The notes: a model not told the origin generated them from the letters alone. A stretch of DNA of 64,000 bases from Afipia felis ATCC 53690 (GCF_000314735.2 NZ_KB375270.1:1116001-1180000), one strand, 5' to 3'; positions 31,008-40,649 are shown, counted from the first letter of the stretch. A program made the numbers and translations.

Positions 31008-32819
31008 ATGGCCCCCCTCATCCAGCTCAAGGATATCGCCCTCACCTTCGGCGGCACGCCGCTTCTGACAGGCGTGGAGCTTGCCGTCGAAGCGGGCGAC
31101 CGCGTCTGCCTGATCGGCCGCAACGGCTCGGGCAAATCCACGCTGCTCAAGATCGTCGCGGGACTGATCGAGCCGGACCGCGGCACACGTTTCGTGCAAC
31201 CCGGCGCAACGGTCCGCTACCTGCCGCAAGAGCCGGATTTCTCCGGCGCAGCGACGACACTGGCTTATGTCGAAGCCGGATTGAACCCCGGCGACGATTC
31301 TTATCAGGCGCGTTACCTGCTCGAGCAACTCGGGCTCACCGGCAATGAAGACCCGGCAAACCTTTCCGGCGGCGAAGCGCGGCGTACGGCGCTGGCCCGC
31401 GTTCTGGCACCTTCGCCCGATATCCTGCTGCTGGATGAGCCGACCAACCACCTCGACCTCACCACCATCGAATGGCTGGAAGGCGAACTCGCCTCGCGCC
31501 GCAGCGCGCTTGTCATCATCAGCCACGACCGCCGCTTCCTCGCCAACCTGTCGCGCGCGACCGTCTGGCTCGACCGCGGCGAGACGCGCCGCATCGAAAA
31601 GGGCTTCGACGCCTTCGAGGCGTGGCGCGACGACGTGCTGGCGGAAGAAGAACGCGAGCAGCACAAGCTCGACCGCAAGATCGTCATGGAGGAACACTGG
31701 CTGCGCTACGGCGTCTCCGGCCGTCGCAAGCGCAACGTCAAACGTCTCGGCAACCTGCATGCGCTGCGCCAGCAGCGGCGCGATTATCGCGGCGCGACGG
31801 GCAAGGCCACGCTTGCGGCCGCCGAATCCGATGCATCGGGCAAGCTCGTGATCGAGGCGAAGCACATCGCGAAGTCGTTCGGCGAGCGCGCCATCGTCAG
31901 CGATTTCTCCACCCGCATCGCGCGCGGCGATCGGCTCGGCATCGTCGGCCCCAACGGCGCAGGTAAGACGACGCTCATCAATCTTCTCACGGGCACCGAG
32001 CCGCCGGATTCCGGCACCGTCCGTCTCGGCGCCAACCTTGAGATGGCGACGCTCGACCAGCACCGTGAAAGCCTCGATCCGAAAACGACGCTGTCCGATG
32101 CGCTCACCGGGGGACGCGGCGACAGCATCATGGTCGGCGGCAAGCCGAAGCACGTCGTCGGCTACATGAAGGACTTCCTGTTCAGCCAGGAACAGATACG
32201 CACGCCGCTCGAAGCGCTCTCCGGCGGCGAACGCGGCCGCCTGATGCTGGCGCGTGCGCTCGCGAAGCCCTCGAACCTTCTGGTGCTCGACGAGCCGACC
32301 AACGATCTCGATCTCGAAACGCTGGACGTGCTGGAAGACATGCTCGGCGATTACGAAGGCACGGTCGTGCTCATCAGCCACGACCGCGATTTTCTCGACC
32401 GCGTTGTGACCTCAGTGATTGCACCTGAAGGTCAGGGCCGCTGGATCGAATATGCCGGCGGCTACAGCGACATGCTGGCGCAACGCGGCAGCGACCTGAA
32501 AGAGAAAGCGGTTAAAGGCACACCTGCTCCGGCAAAGGCCGCGAAGGAATCCTCTCCTTCTTCTGCCGCGCCTGCTCCAAAACGCCGCCTCAGTTTCAAG
32601 GACAAGCACGCGCTGGAGACGCTGCCGAAAACGATGGCGAAGCTGCAAGCCGAGATTGCCAAGCTGCAGACCCAGTTGGACGATCCGACACTCTACACGC
32701 GCGACCGCAAGGCTTTCGATGCTGCTTCTGCGGCCATGGCCAAGGCTCATGCCGATCTGACGACGGCCGAGGAGCAATGGCTGGAATTGGAAATCCTGCG
32801 CGAGGAAATCGAAAGCTAA
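31008..32819 (+). CDS. ABC-F family ATP-binding protein (Uup-like)
   Basis: A 603-residue soluble protein with two ABC ATPase domains and no membrane part. Domain 1 has GRNGSGKSTLLKIVAG, LSGGEARRTALARVL and LLDEPTNHLDL; domain 2 has GPNGAGKTTLINLLTG, LSGGERGRLMLARAL and LVLDEPTNDLDLETLD. The C-terminus (about residues 515-603) is a Lys/Glu-rich coiled coil, as in Uup, which acts on ribosomes or branched DNA. It follows the YaiI-like gene by 5 bases and converges with the Fsr-like MFS gene, with 6 bases between stops. Confidence 0.92.
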   Translation: MAPLIQLKDIALTFGGTPLLTGVELAVEAGDRVCLIGRNGSGKSTLLKIVAGLIEPDRGTRFVQPGATVRYLPQEPDFSGAATTLAYVEAGLNPGDDSYQARYLLEQLGLTGNEDPANLSGGEARRTALARVLAPSPDILLLDEPTNHLDLTTIEWLEGELASRRSALVIISHDRRFLANLSRATVWLDRGETRRIEKGFDAFEAWRDDVLAEEEREQHKLDRKIVMEEHWLRYGVSGRRKRNVKRLGNLHALRQQRRDYRGATGKATLAAAESDASGKLVIEAKHIAKSFGERAIVSDFSTRIARGDRLGIVGPNGAGKTTLINLLTGTEPPDSGTVRLGANLEMATLDQHRESLDPKTTLSDALTGGRGDSIMVGGKPKHVVGYMKDFLFSQEQIRTPLEALSGGERGRLMLARALAKPSNLLVLDEPTNDLDLETLDVLEDMLGDYEGTVVLISHDRDFLDRVVTSVIAPEGQGRWIEYAGGYSDMLAQRGSDLKEKAVKGTPAPAKAAKESSPSSAAPAPKRRLSFKDKHALETLPKTMAKLQAEIAKLQTQLDDPTLYTRDRKAFDAASAAMAKAHADLTTAEEQWLELEILREEIES

Positions 32820-32825
32820 ACCGGA

Positions 32826-34049
32826 TCAGGCCTCGTCCCCGAGAGCGGGCCGCAACGCGAGGATCAGCGGCACGATAACCAACGCCGTCGCGGCCGCTGC
32901 GAGAACGCCGATAGTCCGGCTCGAATGGTCCGCGATCAGGCCGTAGATAATCGGCGCAAAGCCGCTGCACGCGCTCACGGCCGTGTAGAACATCGCGAAG
33001 GCGTGCCCGGTGTTCCCCTTGGGGGCAAGAGCGGGCACGCTGCCATACAGAATGGACGACGTTCCGTTCAGCACGATCCCCAGAAACGGCAGCAACACCA
33101 GCATGGGAACGAGCGGCACGAACAGCGTTGCTACAATCAGCAACGCTGTGGCGGTCTCTGTCGCGATGACACCACCAACGACACCAAAGCGCTGCGCAAC
33201 CCAGTTGCAGGTCGCCTTACCGAAGGCGCCACCGACGAAGACCAGCGCCAGAGCAACGCCGACAATGGTCAGCGATCCGCCCTCGCCATGAACAAGAAAA
33301 GGAAGAAACAGCAGATAACCCATGCGGACCGCGGTATCGAGCCCGCCGATGCACATCAGGAGATTGAAGCCGGATCGCTCCCGCCCGTGTCCGGCAACAG
33401 CCTGCGGCATGGCATGGTTCACCGAGCGCGACGGCAACAACAGCAAAAGTGCGATCGCAACAGCGATGCCCAGCAGCGCCGACAATCCGACGACGGAGCG
33501 CCACGCCAGCACCGGCAACAACACAGCGACGAGCGCGGGCAACGTCGCCTTCCCGAGGTCGCCCGCGAAGTTGTAGATTCCGAGCGGCCCGCGGGCATCC
33601 TTCTGATAGCTGTCGGTGACAAGCAGCGACGCGCGCGGATGCTGGATGCTCGATCCTATGCCCGCAACCAGCAGGCCCACGCATAATCCCGGCAAGCCAA
33701 GCGGCAACACGGCGATCATAAAGCCGAGCGCCGCGACGAGTGTCGCTCCGGCCAGCGCCACCCTCGGTGTGAGATGCGCGGCCAGCTTGTTGCCCGGCAC
33801 CTGAAAGCCGCTCATCATCCCGTAATAAAGCGCGCGCACCGTGGCCAGACCGGCGTAGGACAGACCGAATTCGGCCTGCCACACCGGCAACAACGCATAG
33901 AGCTGGTCGGTGTAGCCATCATGCAGCATGTGCGCGAGGCATGCCGAGAACAGGTTTCGGCGCTTTTGAGGAAGTTCGAGCTGAGGTGCAGGCGGGGCTG
34001 AATCGTCCAGGCTGGTCGTCGACATGCGCGCAGATTCCTTTGCGCTCAT
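32826..34049 (-). CDS. MFS transporter, fosmidomycin-resistance (Fsr)-like
   Basis: A 407-residue, 12-helix MFS protein. The segment CLAHMLHDGYTDQLYALLPVWQ at the first helix is the Fsr-family signature, with the H-x-x-x-D/H and DG pair. Motifs such as GLCVGLLVAGIGSSIQHPRAS fit the same group. It probably exports a phosphonate-like or other small drug, but this is by family only. The ATG at 34049 is used; a second ATG at 34025 is 8 codons in. Downstream lies the convergent ABC-F gene. Confidence 0.85.
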   Translation of the reverse strand: MSAKESARMSTTSLDDSAPPAPQLELPQKRRNLFSACLAHMLHDGYTDQLYALLPVWQAEFGLSYAGLATVRALYYGMMSGFQVPGNKLAAHLTPRVALAGATLVAALGFMIAVLPLGLPGLCVGLLVAGIGSSIQHPRASLLVTDSYQKDARGPLGIYNFAGDLGKATLPALVAVLLPVLAWRSVVGLSALLGIAVAIALLLLLPSRSVNHAMPQAVAGHGRERSGFNLLMCIGGLDTAVRMGYLLFLPFLVHGEGGSLTIVGVALALVFVGGAFGKATCNWVAQRFGVVGGVIATETATALLIVATLFVPLVPMLVLLPFLGIVLNGTSSILYGSVPALAPKGNTGHAFAMFYTAVSACSGFAPIIYGLIADHSSRTIGVLAAAATALVIVPLILALRPALGDEA

Positions 34050-34202
34050 ACTAGACCAGCAATCCTTTTATGACAGTCCTGTGACATCTCGGCATACCCG
34101 CGCCAAATGCATAAGTACGATACTTTCCTGCCTTTGCTGATTTCCGGTGCTGCAACTGCAGCAGCCCTCACGATTCACGTCCGGCCCGATCCTCCGAAGC
34201 GT

Positions 34203-35099
34203 TCAGCGTATCTCGCGAAGCTCCAGACTGAGCGCGTCGCGAAAGGCCTTGATCGGAAGTGCCAGACGACCGGCCGGTGGACGATGGACGACCCATGCCC
34301 TTACAGCAGGCTCGAAGTCCTGCACCTTGACGATTTTCAGCTTGCCGCGAAATGGACTTCGCTTCAAAGCGGCAGGCGTTGCCAATCCAATGCCCATGCC
34401 GCGCGCGACAAGCGACAACCGAAGCTCGGGGTCGAGCGCCTCCACGGCAATCTGAAACGGCAGATGCGCCGCATCAAAGCGCCGCTTGAGTGCCCGGCGA
34501 AATCCGCAGCCATCATGATTGATGACCCATGGCAAACGCGACAGGTCCGGCAGGCCGATGGTCTTCGATATCTTCAACTCGCGAGCGACCACGAAAATGA
34601 CAGCATGCGTTCCGAGATCGTCGCATGCCAGTTCTTCCGGGGGCGCGACCCCATCAGGCAAACAGATGGCAGCAGCGTCGAGTTCGTTGCGGCCAACCCG
34701 CTCCGTCTGGTCCGACGACCAGCCGGAAATGACCCGCAGAGTGAGCGAAGGAAACTGCGCACGCAGCATGTCGAGCGGCACGCTCAATCCCGCCTCTGAT
34801 AGATAGGGCGTAATGCCCAAGCGGAATTCACCACGCACGACACCATCGGTCGCCACGCCGGACTTCAGATCATCCAGTGTCCGAAGCACCAGCCGCCCCT
34901 GCTCGTAGGCTTCGCGCCCGGCGGCAGTCGGCTTCAGCGGCTTCGACTGACGGTCGAGCAACTCCACGCCGAGAACCGTCTCGAGGTTCTGCACACGTCG
35001 TGTGACCCCTGGCTGGGTGAGGTTAAGACGCGCGGAAGCCCCGACGATCGAGCCTGTTTCAACCACGGCGATGAAGGCGGCGAGATCGTTGGTATTCAT
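34203..35099 (-). CDS. LysR family transcriptional regulator
   Basis: A 298-residue LysR-type regulator with the N-terminal winged helix (MNTNDLAAFIAVVETGSIVGASARLNLTQPGVTRRVQNLETVLGVELLDR) and a two-lobed effector domain containing FRLGITPYLSEAG and VARGMGIGLATP. It is divergent from an MFS gene, from which its ATG is 95 bases away. A palindrome in that gap (see regulatory entry) could be its binding site. The effector is unknown. Confidence 0.92.
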   Translation of the reverse strand: MNTNDLAAFIAVVETGSIVGASARLNLTQPGVTRRVQNLETVLGVELLDRQSKPLKPTAAGREAYEQGRLVLRTLDDLKSGVATDGVVRGEFRLGITPYLSEAGLSVPLDMLRAQFPSLTLRVISGWSSDQTERVGRNELDAAAICLPDGVAPPEELACDDLGTHAVIFVVARELKISKTIGLPDLSRLPWVINHDGCGFRRALKRRFDAAHLPFQIAVEALDPELRLSLVARGMGIGLATPAALKRSPFRGKLKIVKVQDFEPAVRAWVVHRPPAGRLALPIKAFRDALSLELREIR

Positions 35100-35108
35100 G
35101 CTACTTTC

Positions 35109-35147
35109 GCATATTGATTATCATGACAATTCAATTGTTGCATATTG
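35109..35147. promoter_or_regulatory. Palindrome in the shared LysR/MFS promoter gap
   Basis: A perfect 13-base palindrome ACAATT-C-AATTGT (35126-35138) is flanked by two direct copies of GCATATTG at 35109-35116 and 35140-35147. The region lies between the divergent LysR gene (start 35099) and MFS gene (start 35195). It is AT-rich against a GC-rich background. LysR regulators typically bind a T-N11-A inverted repeat in such a gap; this candidate is plausible but unproven. Confidence 0.5.
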
Positions 35148-35194
35148 TAGCGAGCAGTTAAAGAGGCCTCCTTCGTCGATGTGAGACCTCCCTC

Positions 35195-36412
35195 ATGACA
35201 TTGCTTCAGACTGCTGCACCGCCCGAGCCCTGCCGATCCGTGCCCCGTTCCTTCATTCGGCTGGGGGCCCTTGCAACGGGCGTCATCGTCACCAACCTCT
35301 CAGCGCCGCAAATTCTGGTCGGATTGATCGGCCCTTCCCTCCACATGAGCACCACGCAAGCCAGCATGGTCAGCACGCTGACGCTCCTCGGCTATGCGGC
35401 TGGATTGTTTCTGCTGGTCCCCCTCAGCGACATTTTTGAAAACCGGCGCCTGATCACGCTGACGCTTTGCTGCACGGTCGCCGCTGCCGCCTGCACCGCT
35501 CTGGCACCGACACCGGTGCTTCTGCTGCTCTCCGTGTTCGTGCTTGGCGCTTTCTGTTCCGCGATCCAGATGCTGGTGCCTCTCATAGCCGCCATGACAC
35601 ATCCGGCCGAACGCGGCCGTGTCATCGGAGATGTGATGGGCGGGCTGATGGTCGGGATCATGCTCTCCCGCCCACTCGCAAGCTTCATCGCGGATATCTG
35701 GGACTGGCGCGGCTTTTATGCGGCGTCCGCCATCGCAATTGCGCTTCTCGCCACTGCACTCACGCGCCGGCTTCCATCGCTGCAACCGAGAGCAGACATT
35801 ACCTACCCGCGCCTGCTGGGATCGTTCTGGACGCTGTGGCGTGACGAACCAGTTTTGCGGGTGCGTTCATGGACCGCCGCCCTCGCGATGGCGTCGTTCT
35901 CTGCCTACTGGGCTGCGGTTGCGTTGCGGCTTTCGGCCGCTCCGTTCAACCTCAGCCCGCGAGGTCTTGCCATCTTCGCGCTGGTCGGCGCGGCCGGTGC
36001 AATCGCGACACCGCTTGCGGGGCGGATGGGAGACCGTGGCTGGACGCGATGGGGGCTGTGCGTCTCGCATATTCTTATCATCGCTGCGCTGGGCCTGTGC
36101 GCGTGGGCCGAGTTCGCCTCCTCGCGAACGATGGCTCTCGCAATCCAGGGCTTTGGCGCCATCCTTCTCGATATCGGTTTCACCGGTGACCAGATCCTTG
36201 GCCGCCGCGCCGTCAATCTCCTGCAGCCCGAAGCGCGAGGCCGCATCAACGGACTCTATGTCGGTCTCTTCTTCATCGGCGGTGGCATCGGAGCAGCTGC
36301 TGCGGGCTTCGCATGGACGTACGGAGGATGGGGCGCAGTCTGCCTGATTGCGGGCAGCTTTGGATTTATTGCCCTGATGACAGATGCGATGACTTCGACC
36401 GGAACGTCATAG
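35195..36412 (+). CDS. MFS transporter
   Basis: A 405-residue, 12-helix MFS transporter. Helix 1 is GVIVTNLSAPQILVGLIGPSL, motif A-like is VPLSDIFENRRLITLTL, and the C-terminal half repeats the pattern. The closest visible type is the DHA1-like group, with no substrate evidence. It is divergent from a LysR gene that probably controls it. The start ATG at 35195 is well placed, and the stop is followed by a strong hairpin (36424-36455). Confidence 0.85.
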   Translation: MTLLQTAAPPEPCRSVPRSFIRLGALATGVIVTNLSAPQILVGLIGPSLHMSTTQASMVSTLTLLGYAAGLFLLVPLSDIFENRRLITLTLCCTVAAAACTALAPTPVLLLLSVFVLGAFCSAIQMLVPLIAAMTHPAERGRVIGDVMGGLMVGIMLSRPLASFIADIWDWRGFYAASAIAIALLATALTRRLPSLQPRADITYPRLLGSFWTLWRDEPVLRVRSWTAALAMASFSAYWAAVALRLSAAPFNLSPRGLAIFALVGAAGAIATPLAGRMGDRGWTRWGLCVSHILIIAALGLCAWAEFASSRTMALAIQGFGAILLDIGFTGDQILGRRAVNLLQPEARGRINGLYVGLFFIGGGIGAAAAGFAWTYGGWGAVCLIAGSFGFIALMTDAMTSTGTS

Positions 36413-36416
36413 CCGC

Positions 36417-36455
36417 AAAAAACAACCGCGCCTCGATTGTCATCGAAGCGCGGTT
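36417..36455 (-). terminator. Intrinsic terminator between convergent genes
   Basis: The hairpin is AACCGCGC (36424-36431) with GCGCGGTT (36448-36455), 8 bp. An inner 5-bp TCGAT/ATCGA stem follows after one mismatch, and the loop is 4 bases. The six A's at 36417-36422 read as a U-run for the minus-strand binding-protein gene, so termination is strongest for that direction. The hairpin may also block the plus-strand MFS transcript. Confidence 0.8.
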
Positions 36456-36489
36456 GCCAAGATCAAAACCGACCCTGTGGCGGATCAGG

Positions 36490-37689
36490 TTACTTGGTCA
36501 GCGGGCAGCCGCTTTCCTTCGCGGTCGGATACGCCTTATCGCCCGGTACGGTAGCGACCACATTATAATAATCCCACGGCTTCTTGCTTTCCGAAGGCTT
36601 CTTGACCTCGAACAGATAGAGGTCGGTTACCATGCGGCCGTTGGCCAGAACCTTGCCGTGCGCGGTGAAAGCATCATCCACCGGCATTTCCTTCAGCTTC
36701 TTGGTGACGGCCTCGGTATCCTTGGTGCCGGCAGCCTTCACTGCCTTCAGATACGACGTCACCGCCGAATAGGTACCAGCCTGAACCATGTTGGGCATGC
36801 GGCCGGTCTTCTTGAAGAAGCGGTTGCCGAAGTCGCGCGACCTGTCGTCACGATCCCAGTAATAGCTCTCGGTTAGCTGCAGGCCCTGCGCGGCCTGGAG
36901 GCCGAGGCCATGCACTTCGGCCAGCGTGAACAGCAGCGCGGCAAGCTTCTGGCCACCCTGAACGATGCCGAATTCCGACGCCTGCTTGATGGCGTTCGAG
37001 GTATCGAGACCGGCGTTGGCAAGGCCGATGACCTTCGCCTTCGAGCTCTGCGCCTGCAGCAGGAAGGACGAGAAGTCCGACGTGTTCAGCGGGTGACGCA
37101 CCGCGCCGAGCACCTTGCCACCCTTCTCCTTCACGATCGCGGCGGTGTCCTGTTCCAGCGAATAGCCGAACTGATAATCGGCGGTCAGGAAGAACCAGGT
37201 GTTGCCGCCTGCTTCCGTCAAGGCACCGCCGGTGCCGACGGCAAGAGCGTGGGTGTCATAGGCCCAGTGGAAACCGTAAGGCGAGCACAGATCGCCAGTG
37301 ATGCGCGACGATCCCGCGCCGACCACCATGTCGATCTTCTTTTCCTGCTTCGCCAGTTCCTGCACGGCGAGCGCCACCGACGAGGTCGTCAGTTCGGTAA
37401 TCATGTCGACGTGCTCGACGTCGAACCAGCGGCGCGCAATGCTGACGCCGAGGTCGGGCTTGTTCTGGTGGTCCGCGTCAACCAGCTCGATCTTCTGGCC
37501 GAGCACGGAGCCGCCGAAATCCTCGATCGCCATGCGCGCGGCTTCGACGGACCACTTGCCGCCGAAGTCGGCATAGACGCCGGACTGGTCGTTCAGAACG
37601 CCAATCTTGACGCCCTCGGCGGCGAACGCCGGCCCCGCCGCACCAAGAAGAGCCAGAGCCGAGATTGCCGACAGATATTTGGACTTCAT
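36490..37689 (-). CDS. Branched-chain amino acid-type ABC substrate-binding protein
   Basis: A 399-residue periplasmic binding protein with signal peptide MKSKYLSAISALALLGAAGP... ending AFA|AEG. The Liv-type fold shows VKIGVLNDQSGVYADFGGKWSVEAARMAIEDF at the front and the family C-terminal disulfide-type Cys pair region GDLCSPYGF and ESGCPL. It is an orphan here: the Liv permease operon lies about 20 kb away (13.8-17.1 kb). Such paralogues may bind leucine, other amino acids, urea or amides. Confidence 0.88.
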   Translation of the reverse strand: MKSKYLSAISALALLGAAGPAFAAEGVKIGVLNDQSGVYADFGGKWSVEAARMAIEDFGGSVLGQKIELVDADHQNKPDLGVSIARRWFDVEHVDMITELTTSSVALAVQELAKQEKKIDMVVGAGSSRITGDLCSPYGFHWAYDTHALAVGTGGALTEAGGNTWFFLTADYQFGYSLEQDTAAIVKEKGGKVLGAVRHPLNTSDFSSFLLQAQSSKAKVIGLANAGLDTSNAIKQASEFGIVQGGQKLAALLFTLAEVHGLGLQAAQGLQLTESYYWDRDDRSRDFGNRFFKKTGRMPNMVQAGTYSAVTSYLKAVKAAGTKDTEAVTKKLKEMPVDDAFTAHGKVLANGRMVTDLYLFEVKKPSESKKPWDYYNVVATVPGDKAYPTAKESGCPLTK

Positions 37690-37803
37690 GTTTCACTCCC
37701 GATTATCGTTATTTTGCAACGCGAAATAGATGAACGAGACGGTGGTTCCACGACAGCCTAGCGGTTTTATGCGACACCGCCATAGTTCTATCGTTCGAAA
37801 TTC

Positions 37804-39027
37804 TTAACGGCCCAATCGCCCCAGCACGCCCCGGCCCGCCGCCACCCCGGTCGCAAAAGATGCCTGAAGGAGGTACCCGCCGGTCGGGGCTTCCCAGTCC
37901 AGCATCTCACCCGCCATGAAGACATCGGGCCGCCGGCGCAGGCCGAAATCGGGGTTGATATCCGCAAAGGAGACGCCGCCCGCGGTCGAAATCGCCCGCG
38001 CCAGCGAAGCGGCTCCTTCGATCCGGACCGGAAGCGCGCGGACCAGATCGGCAAGCTCGTCCGGCGTCATAGCGGCAAGCCTCGTGTCGCGATGAAATGC
38101 GGCTTCATGCAGAAGCCCGATCGCGGGCGGCGGCAGGGTCAGCGCCTTGCGCAGAAACGTCGCGATGGACTGCTTGCCGCTCGGCCGGGACAAGCGTGTG
38201 GCAATATCTGGCGAAGCGAGATCGGGACGCAGATCGATGGTGAGGATGGCGTGCCCTCTTGCGGCGACGCCCTCGCGCAACACAGCCGAGAGCGCATAGA
38301 TGCCACCACCCTCGATGCCGTCCTTCGTGACGACCATTTCGCCGCGCGATGTATGCCCGTCGAAACCGAGCACCACATTCTTGAGCGGCTGGCCTTCGAA
38401 GCGCTCGCGAAACGAGTCGCTCCACGCGACATGGAAACCGCAATTGGCCGGCTTCAGATCGCTAACCGCGATGCCTTGCGACGAGAGAAGGTCCTGCCAG
38501 CTTCCGTCCGATCCCAGCCTCGGCCAGCTCGCGCCACCGAGCGCGAGGATCGTCGCACGCGGTGCGATGACATGCGGCCCCTGCGGCGTCTCAAAACGCA
38601 GGGCACCGTTCTCGTCCCATCCGAGCCACCGATGCCGCAGCGCCAATCGCACGCCGAGGTTATCCAGCCGCGCCAGCCATGCGCGCAGCAATGGCGACGC
38701 CTTGAACGCCTTGGGAAAGACCCGTCCGCTCGAGCCGATGAAGGTGTCCTGCCCGAGCCCGTGCGCCCATTCGCGCAGCGCCTGCGGCGGAAACGCTTCG
38801 ATCGCCTTACGCAGAAGCGGCGGCGCGTCGCCATAGCGCGTGAGGAAAATGTCGAGCGGCTCGCTGTGGGTGAGATTGAGCCCGCCGCGCCCGGCCATCA
38901 GGAATTTGCGCGCGACCGACGGCATCCGGTCATAGATAATGACCGACGCGCCCGCAGCCGCGACCGTTTCGGCCGCGATCAGACCGGCCGGACCGGCTCC
39001 GATAATGGCGACATCCGGCGCGCTCAC
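37804..39027 (-). CDS. HI0933/BaiN-type NAD(P)/FAD-dependent flavoprotein
   Basis: A 407-residue flavoprotein with the FAD motif GAGPAGLIAAETVAAAGASV near the N-terminus and the HI0933-family segment AGRGGLNLTHSEPLD. The second motif ATILALGGASWPRLGSDGSW and the C-terminal VFMAGEMLDWEAPTGGYLLQ are also typical. The family includes a poorly defined set of FAD oxidoreductases, one of which acts in bile-acid metabolism; the substrate here is unknown. The start is GTG (39025-39027). It follows the mmsB-like gene by 14 bases. Confidence 0.85.
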   Translation of the reverse strand: MSAPDVAIIGAGPAGLIAAETVAAAGASVIIYDRMPSVARKFLMAGRGGLNLTHSEPLDIFLTRYGDAPPLLRKAIEAFPPQALREWAHGLGQDTFIGSSGRVFPKAFKASPLLRAWLARLDNLGVRLALRHRWLGWDENGALRFETPQGPHVIAPRATILALGGASWPRLGSDGSWQDLLSSQGIAVSDLKPANCGFHVAWSDSFRERFEGQPLKNVVLGFDGHTSRGEMVVTKDGIEGGGIYALSAVLREGVAARGHAILTIDLRPDLASPDIATRLSRPSGKQSIATFLRKALTLPPPAIGLLHEAAFHRDTRLAAMTPDELADLVRALPVRIEGAASLARAISTAGGVSFADINPDFGLRRRPDVFMAGEMLDWEAPTGGYLLQASFATGVAAGRGVLGRLGR

Positions 39028-39041
39028 GACATCAAACTGCT

Positions 39042-39929
39042 TTATCCCTTCGACTGCTGCCTGAGATGCGCGATGATGCCGGAAAAGTCCACCATGCCAT
39101 GACCGGCGTCCGAGAAAGCCTGATAGAGCGCCTGCGCATGCGCGCCGAGCGGCGTGGCCGCCCCGGTTGCATGAGCGGCCTCCTGCGACAACCGCAGATC
39201 CTTCAGCATCAGCGCCGTCGCGAAACCCGGCTTGTAGTCATTATTGGCCGGTGATGCTGGCACCGGACCCGGTACCGGACAATAACTCGTCAGCGACCAG
39301 CACTGTCCCGAGGAGGTCGAGGCGACATCGAACAACGCCTGATGCGTCAGCCCGAGCTTCTCGCCGAGCGTGAACGCCTCGCACACGCCGATCATCGAGA
39401 TGCCGAGGATCATGTTGTTGCAGATCTTCGCCGCCTGCCCCGCGCCAGCTTCACCGCAATGGATGATCTTGGCGCCCATCTTTTCGAGGACCGGCTTCGC
39501 CGCGGCGAACGCCTTGGAGTCGCCGCCCGCCATGAAAGTGAGTGTCGCGTTCTTCGCGCCGTTGGTGCCGCCGGACACCGGCGCATCGATCGAGCGCAGG
39601 CCCGCTGTGGCCGCGAGTTCATGCGCCTCTCCCGCGCTCGCGACATCGATGGTCGAGCAGTCGACGATCAGGGTGCCCTGCGCAAGCAAGGGTACGATCT
39701 CGCTCCAGACATCGAGCACATGCCGGCCTGCCGGCAGCATGGTGATAACGGTCTCGGCTTCCTGCACCGCATCCGCAACACTGGAGGCGATGGCGATCCC
39801 GTCCTTCGCTGCCGCCTGTTTGGAGGATTCGGCCAGATCGAAGCCGCGAACGGCAAATCCCGCCTTCACCAGATTGGCGGCCATCGGGCCGCCCATGTTG
39901 CCGAGACCGATAAAAGCAATCCGCGTCAT
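39042..39929 (-). CDS. mmsB: 3-hydroxyisobutyrate dehydrogenase
   Basis: A 295-residue beta-hydroxyacid dehydrogenase with the dinucleotide motif IAFIGLGNMGGPMAANLVKAG, the substrate loop DAPVSGGTNGAKNATLTFMAGG, and the catalytic lysine in GAGQAAKICNNMILG. It fits the 3-hydroxyisobutyrate dehydrogenase subgroup of valine degradation, but related enzymes reduce other small aldehydes. The ATG at 39929 has GGAG 6 bases upstream; a TTG at 39935 is also in frame. It is followed by the flavoprotein gene. Confidence 0.87.
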   Translation of the reverse strand: MTRIAFIGLGNMGGPMAANLVKAGFAVRGFDLAESSKQAAAKDGIAIASSVADAVQEAETVITMLPAGRHVLDVWSEIVPLLAQGTLIVDCSTIDVASAGEAHELAATAGLRSIDAPVSGGTNGAKNATLTFMAGGDSKAFAAAKPVLEKMGAKIIHCGEAGAGQAAKICNNMILGISMIGVCEAFTLGEKLGLTHQALFDVASTSSGQCWSLTSYCPVPGPVPASPANNDYKPGFATALMLKDLRLSQEAAHATGAATPLGAHAQALYQAFSDAGHGMVDFSGIIAHLRQQSKG

Positions 39930-40022
39930 GACCAACTCCGTCTGGTGACCGTAAAAACAATTTAGCGTCCGAACGGAGCGGTCGCGATATTCAACCTAAG
40001 AACGAGAGGCGCAGCGTCCCCT

Positions 40023-40649
40023 TTATCGGGACACCTTTTCTCGCACGGATTTCGCGGCGGGACGTTTGGCACGTGGCTCTCTTCCAGAGAGTGCCTTCTT
40101 CCGCCCAGCCTTCAAAATATCCACTGCCAGTTCCTTGTCACTGGCTGCACGGGCCAGCAAAAGGCTTCCCACCATGGTCGCGATGGTGCCGATCGCCTGC
40201 TCGCGCGCCATTCCGGGCGCACAACCGGTTTGCGAGGCCACGACATCGATCGCCGCCTCAAGCTTTTCAGTGAAAATGCGCCGCGTTTTTGTGTTGGAAC
40301 GGGCAAGCTCGGCACCCAGCGCCGGTAACACACAACCGCTCGCGACATCATCGATGTGCTCGCGTGTCAGATAGCCGTTGACGATGGCGGCCAGCCCCTC
40401 GCCTGCAGGCGCTTTCTCCGCTCGCGCCTTCCAGCGCTGTGCGATGCCGTCCAGTGCATGACGGAAGGATTCCTCGATCAGCGCATCGCGCGACTTGAAA
40501 TGCGCGTAGAAGCCGCCGTGAGTAAGACCCGCCTCCTCCATCAGGTCCGCGATGGCGATGCCACCGGAACCGCTTTCCTTCAGGCGCGTGACAGCCCCCT
40601 CAAGAATCTTTTCATGGGTCGCAGCTTTGTGATCCCGTGCGTAGCGCAT
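40023..40649 (-). CDS. TetR/AcrR family transcriptional regulator
   Basis: A 208-residue TetR-type repressor: the helix-turn-helix AVTRLKESGSGGIAIADLMEEAGLTHGGFYAHFKSRDALIEE is well formed, and the rest is a ligand-binding helical domain. The C-terminus is basic (RAKRPAAKSVREKVSR). The ATG at 40649 has AAAGGA ahead of it. It is divergent from the MFS gene at 40785, and two matching palindromes in the gap suggest it controls both (see next entries). Confidence 0.9.
   Translation of the reverse strand: MRYARDHKAATHEKILEGAVTRLKESGSGGIAIADLMEEAGLTHGGFYAHFKSRDALIEESFRHALDGIAQRWKARAEKAPAGEGLAAIVNGYLTREHIDDVASGCVLPALGAELARSNTKTRRIFTEKLEAAIDVVASQTGCAPGMAREQAIGTIATMVGSLLLARAASDKELAVDILKAGRKKALSGREPRAKRPAAKSVREKVSR

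Noticed and set aside
34107..34799. A 230-codon plus-strand open frame opposite the LysR gene
   Set aside because: The LysR reading has a clear HTH and effector domain; the plus frame has no family features.
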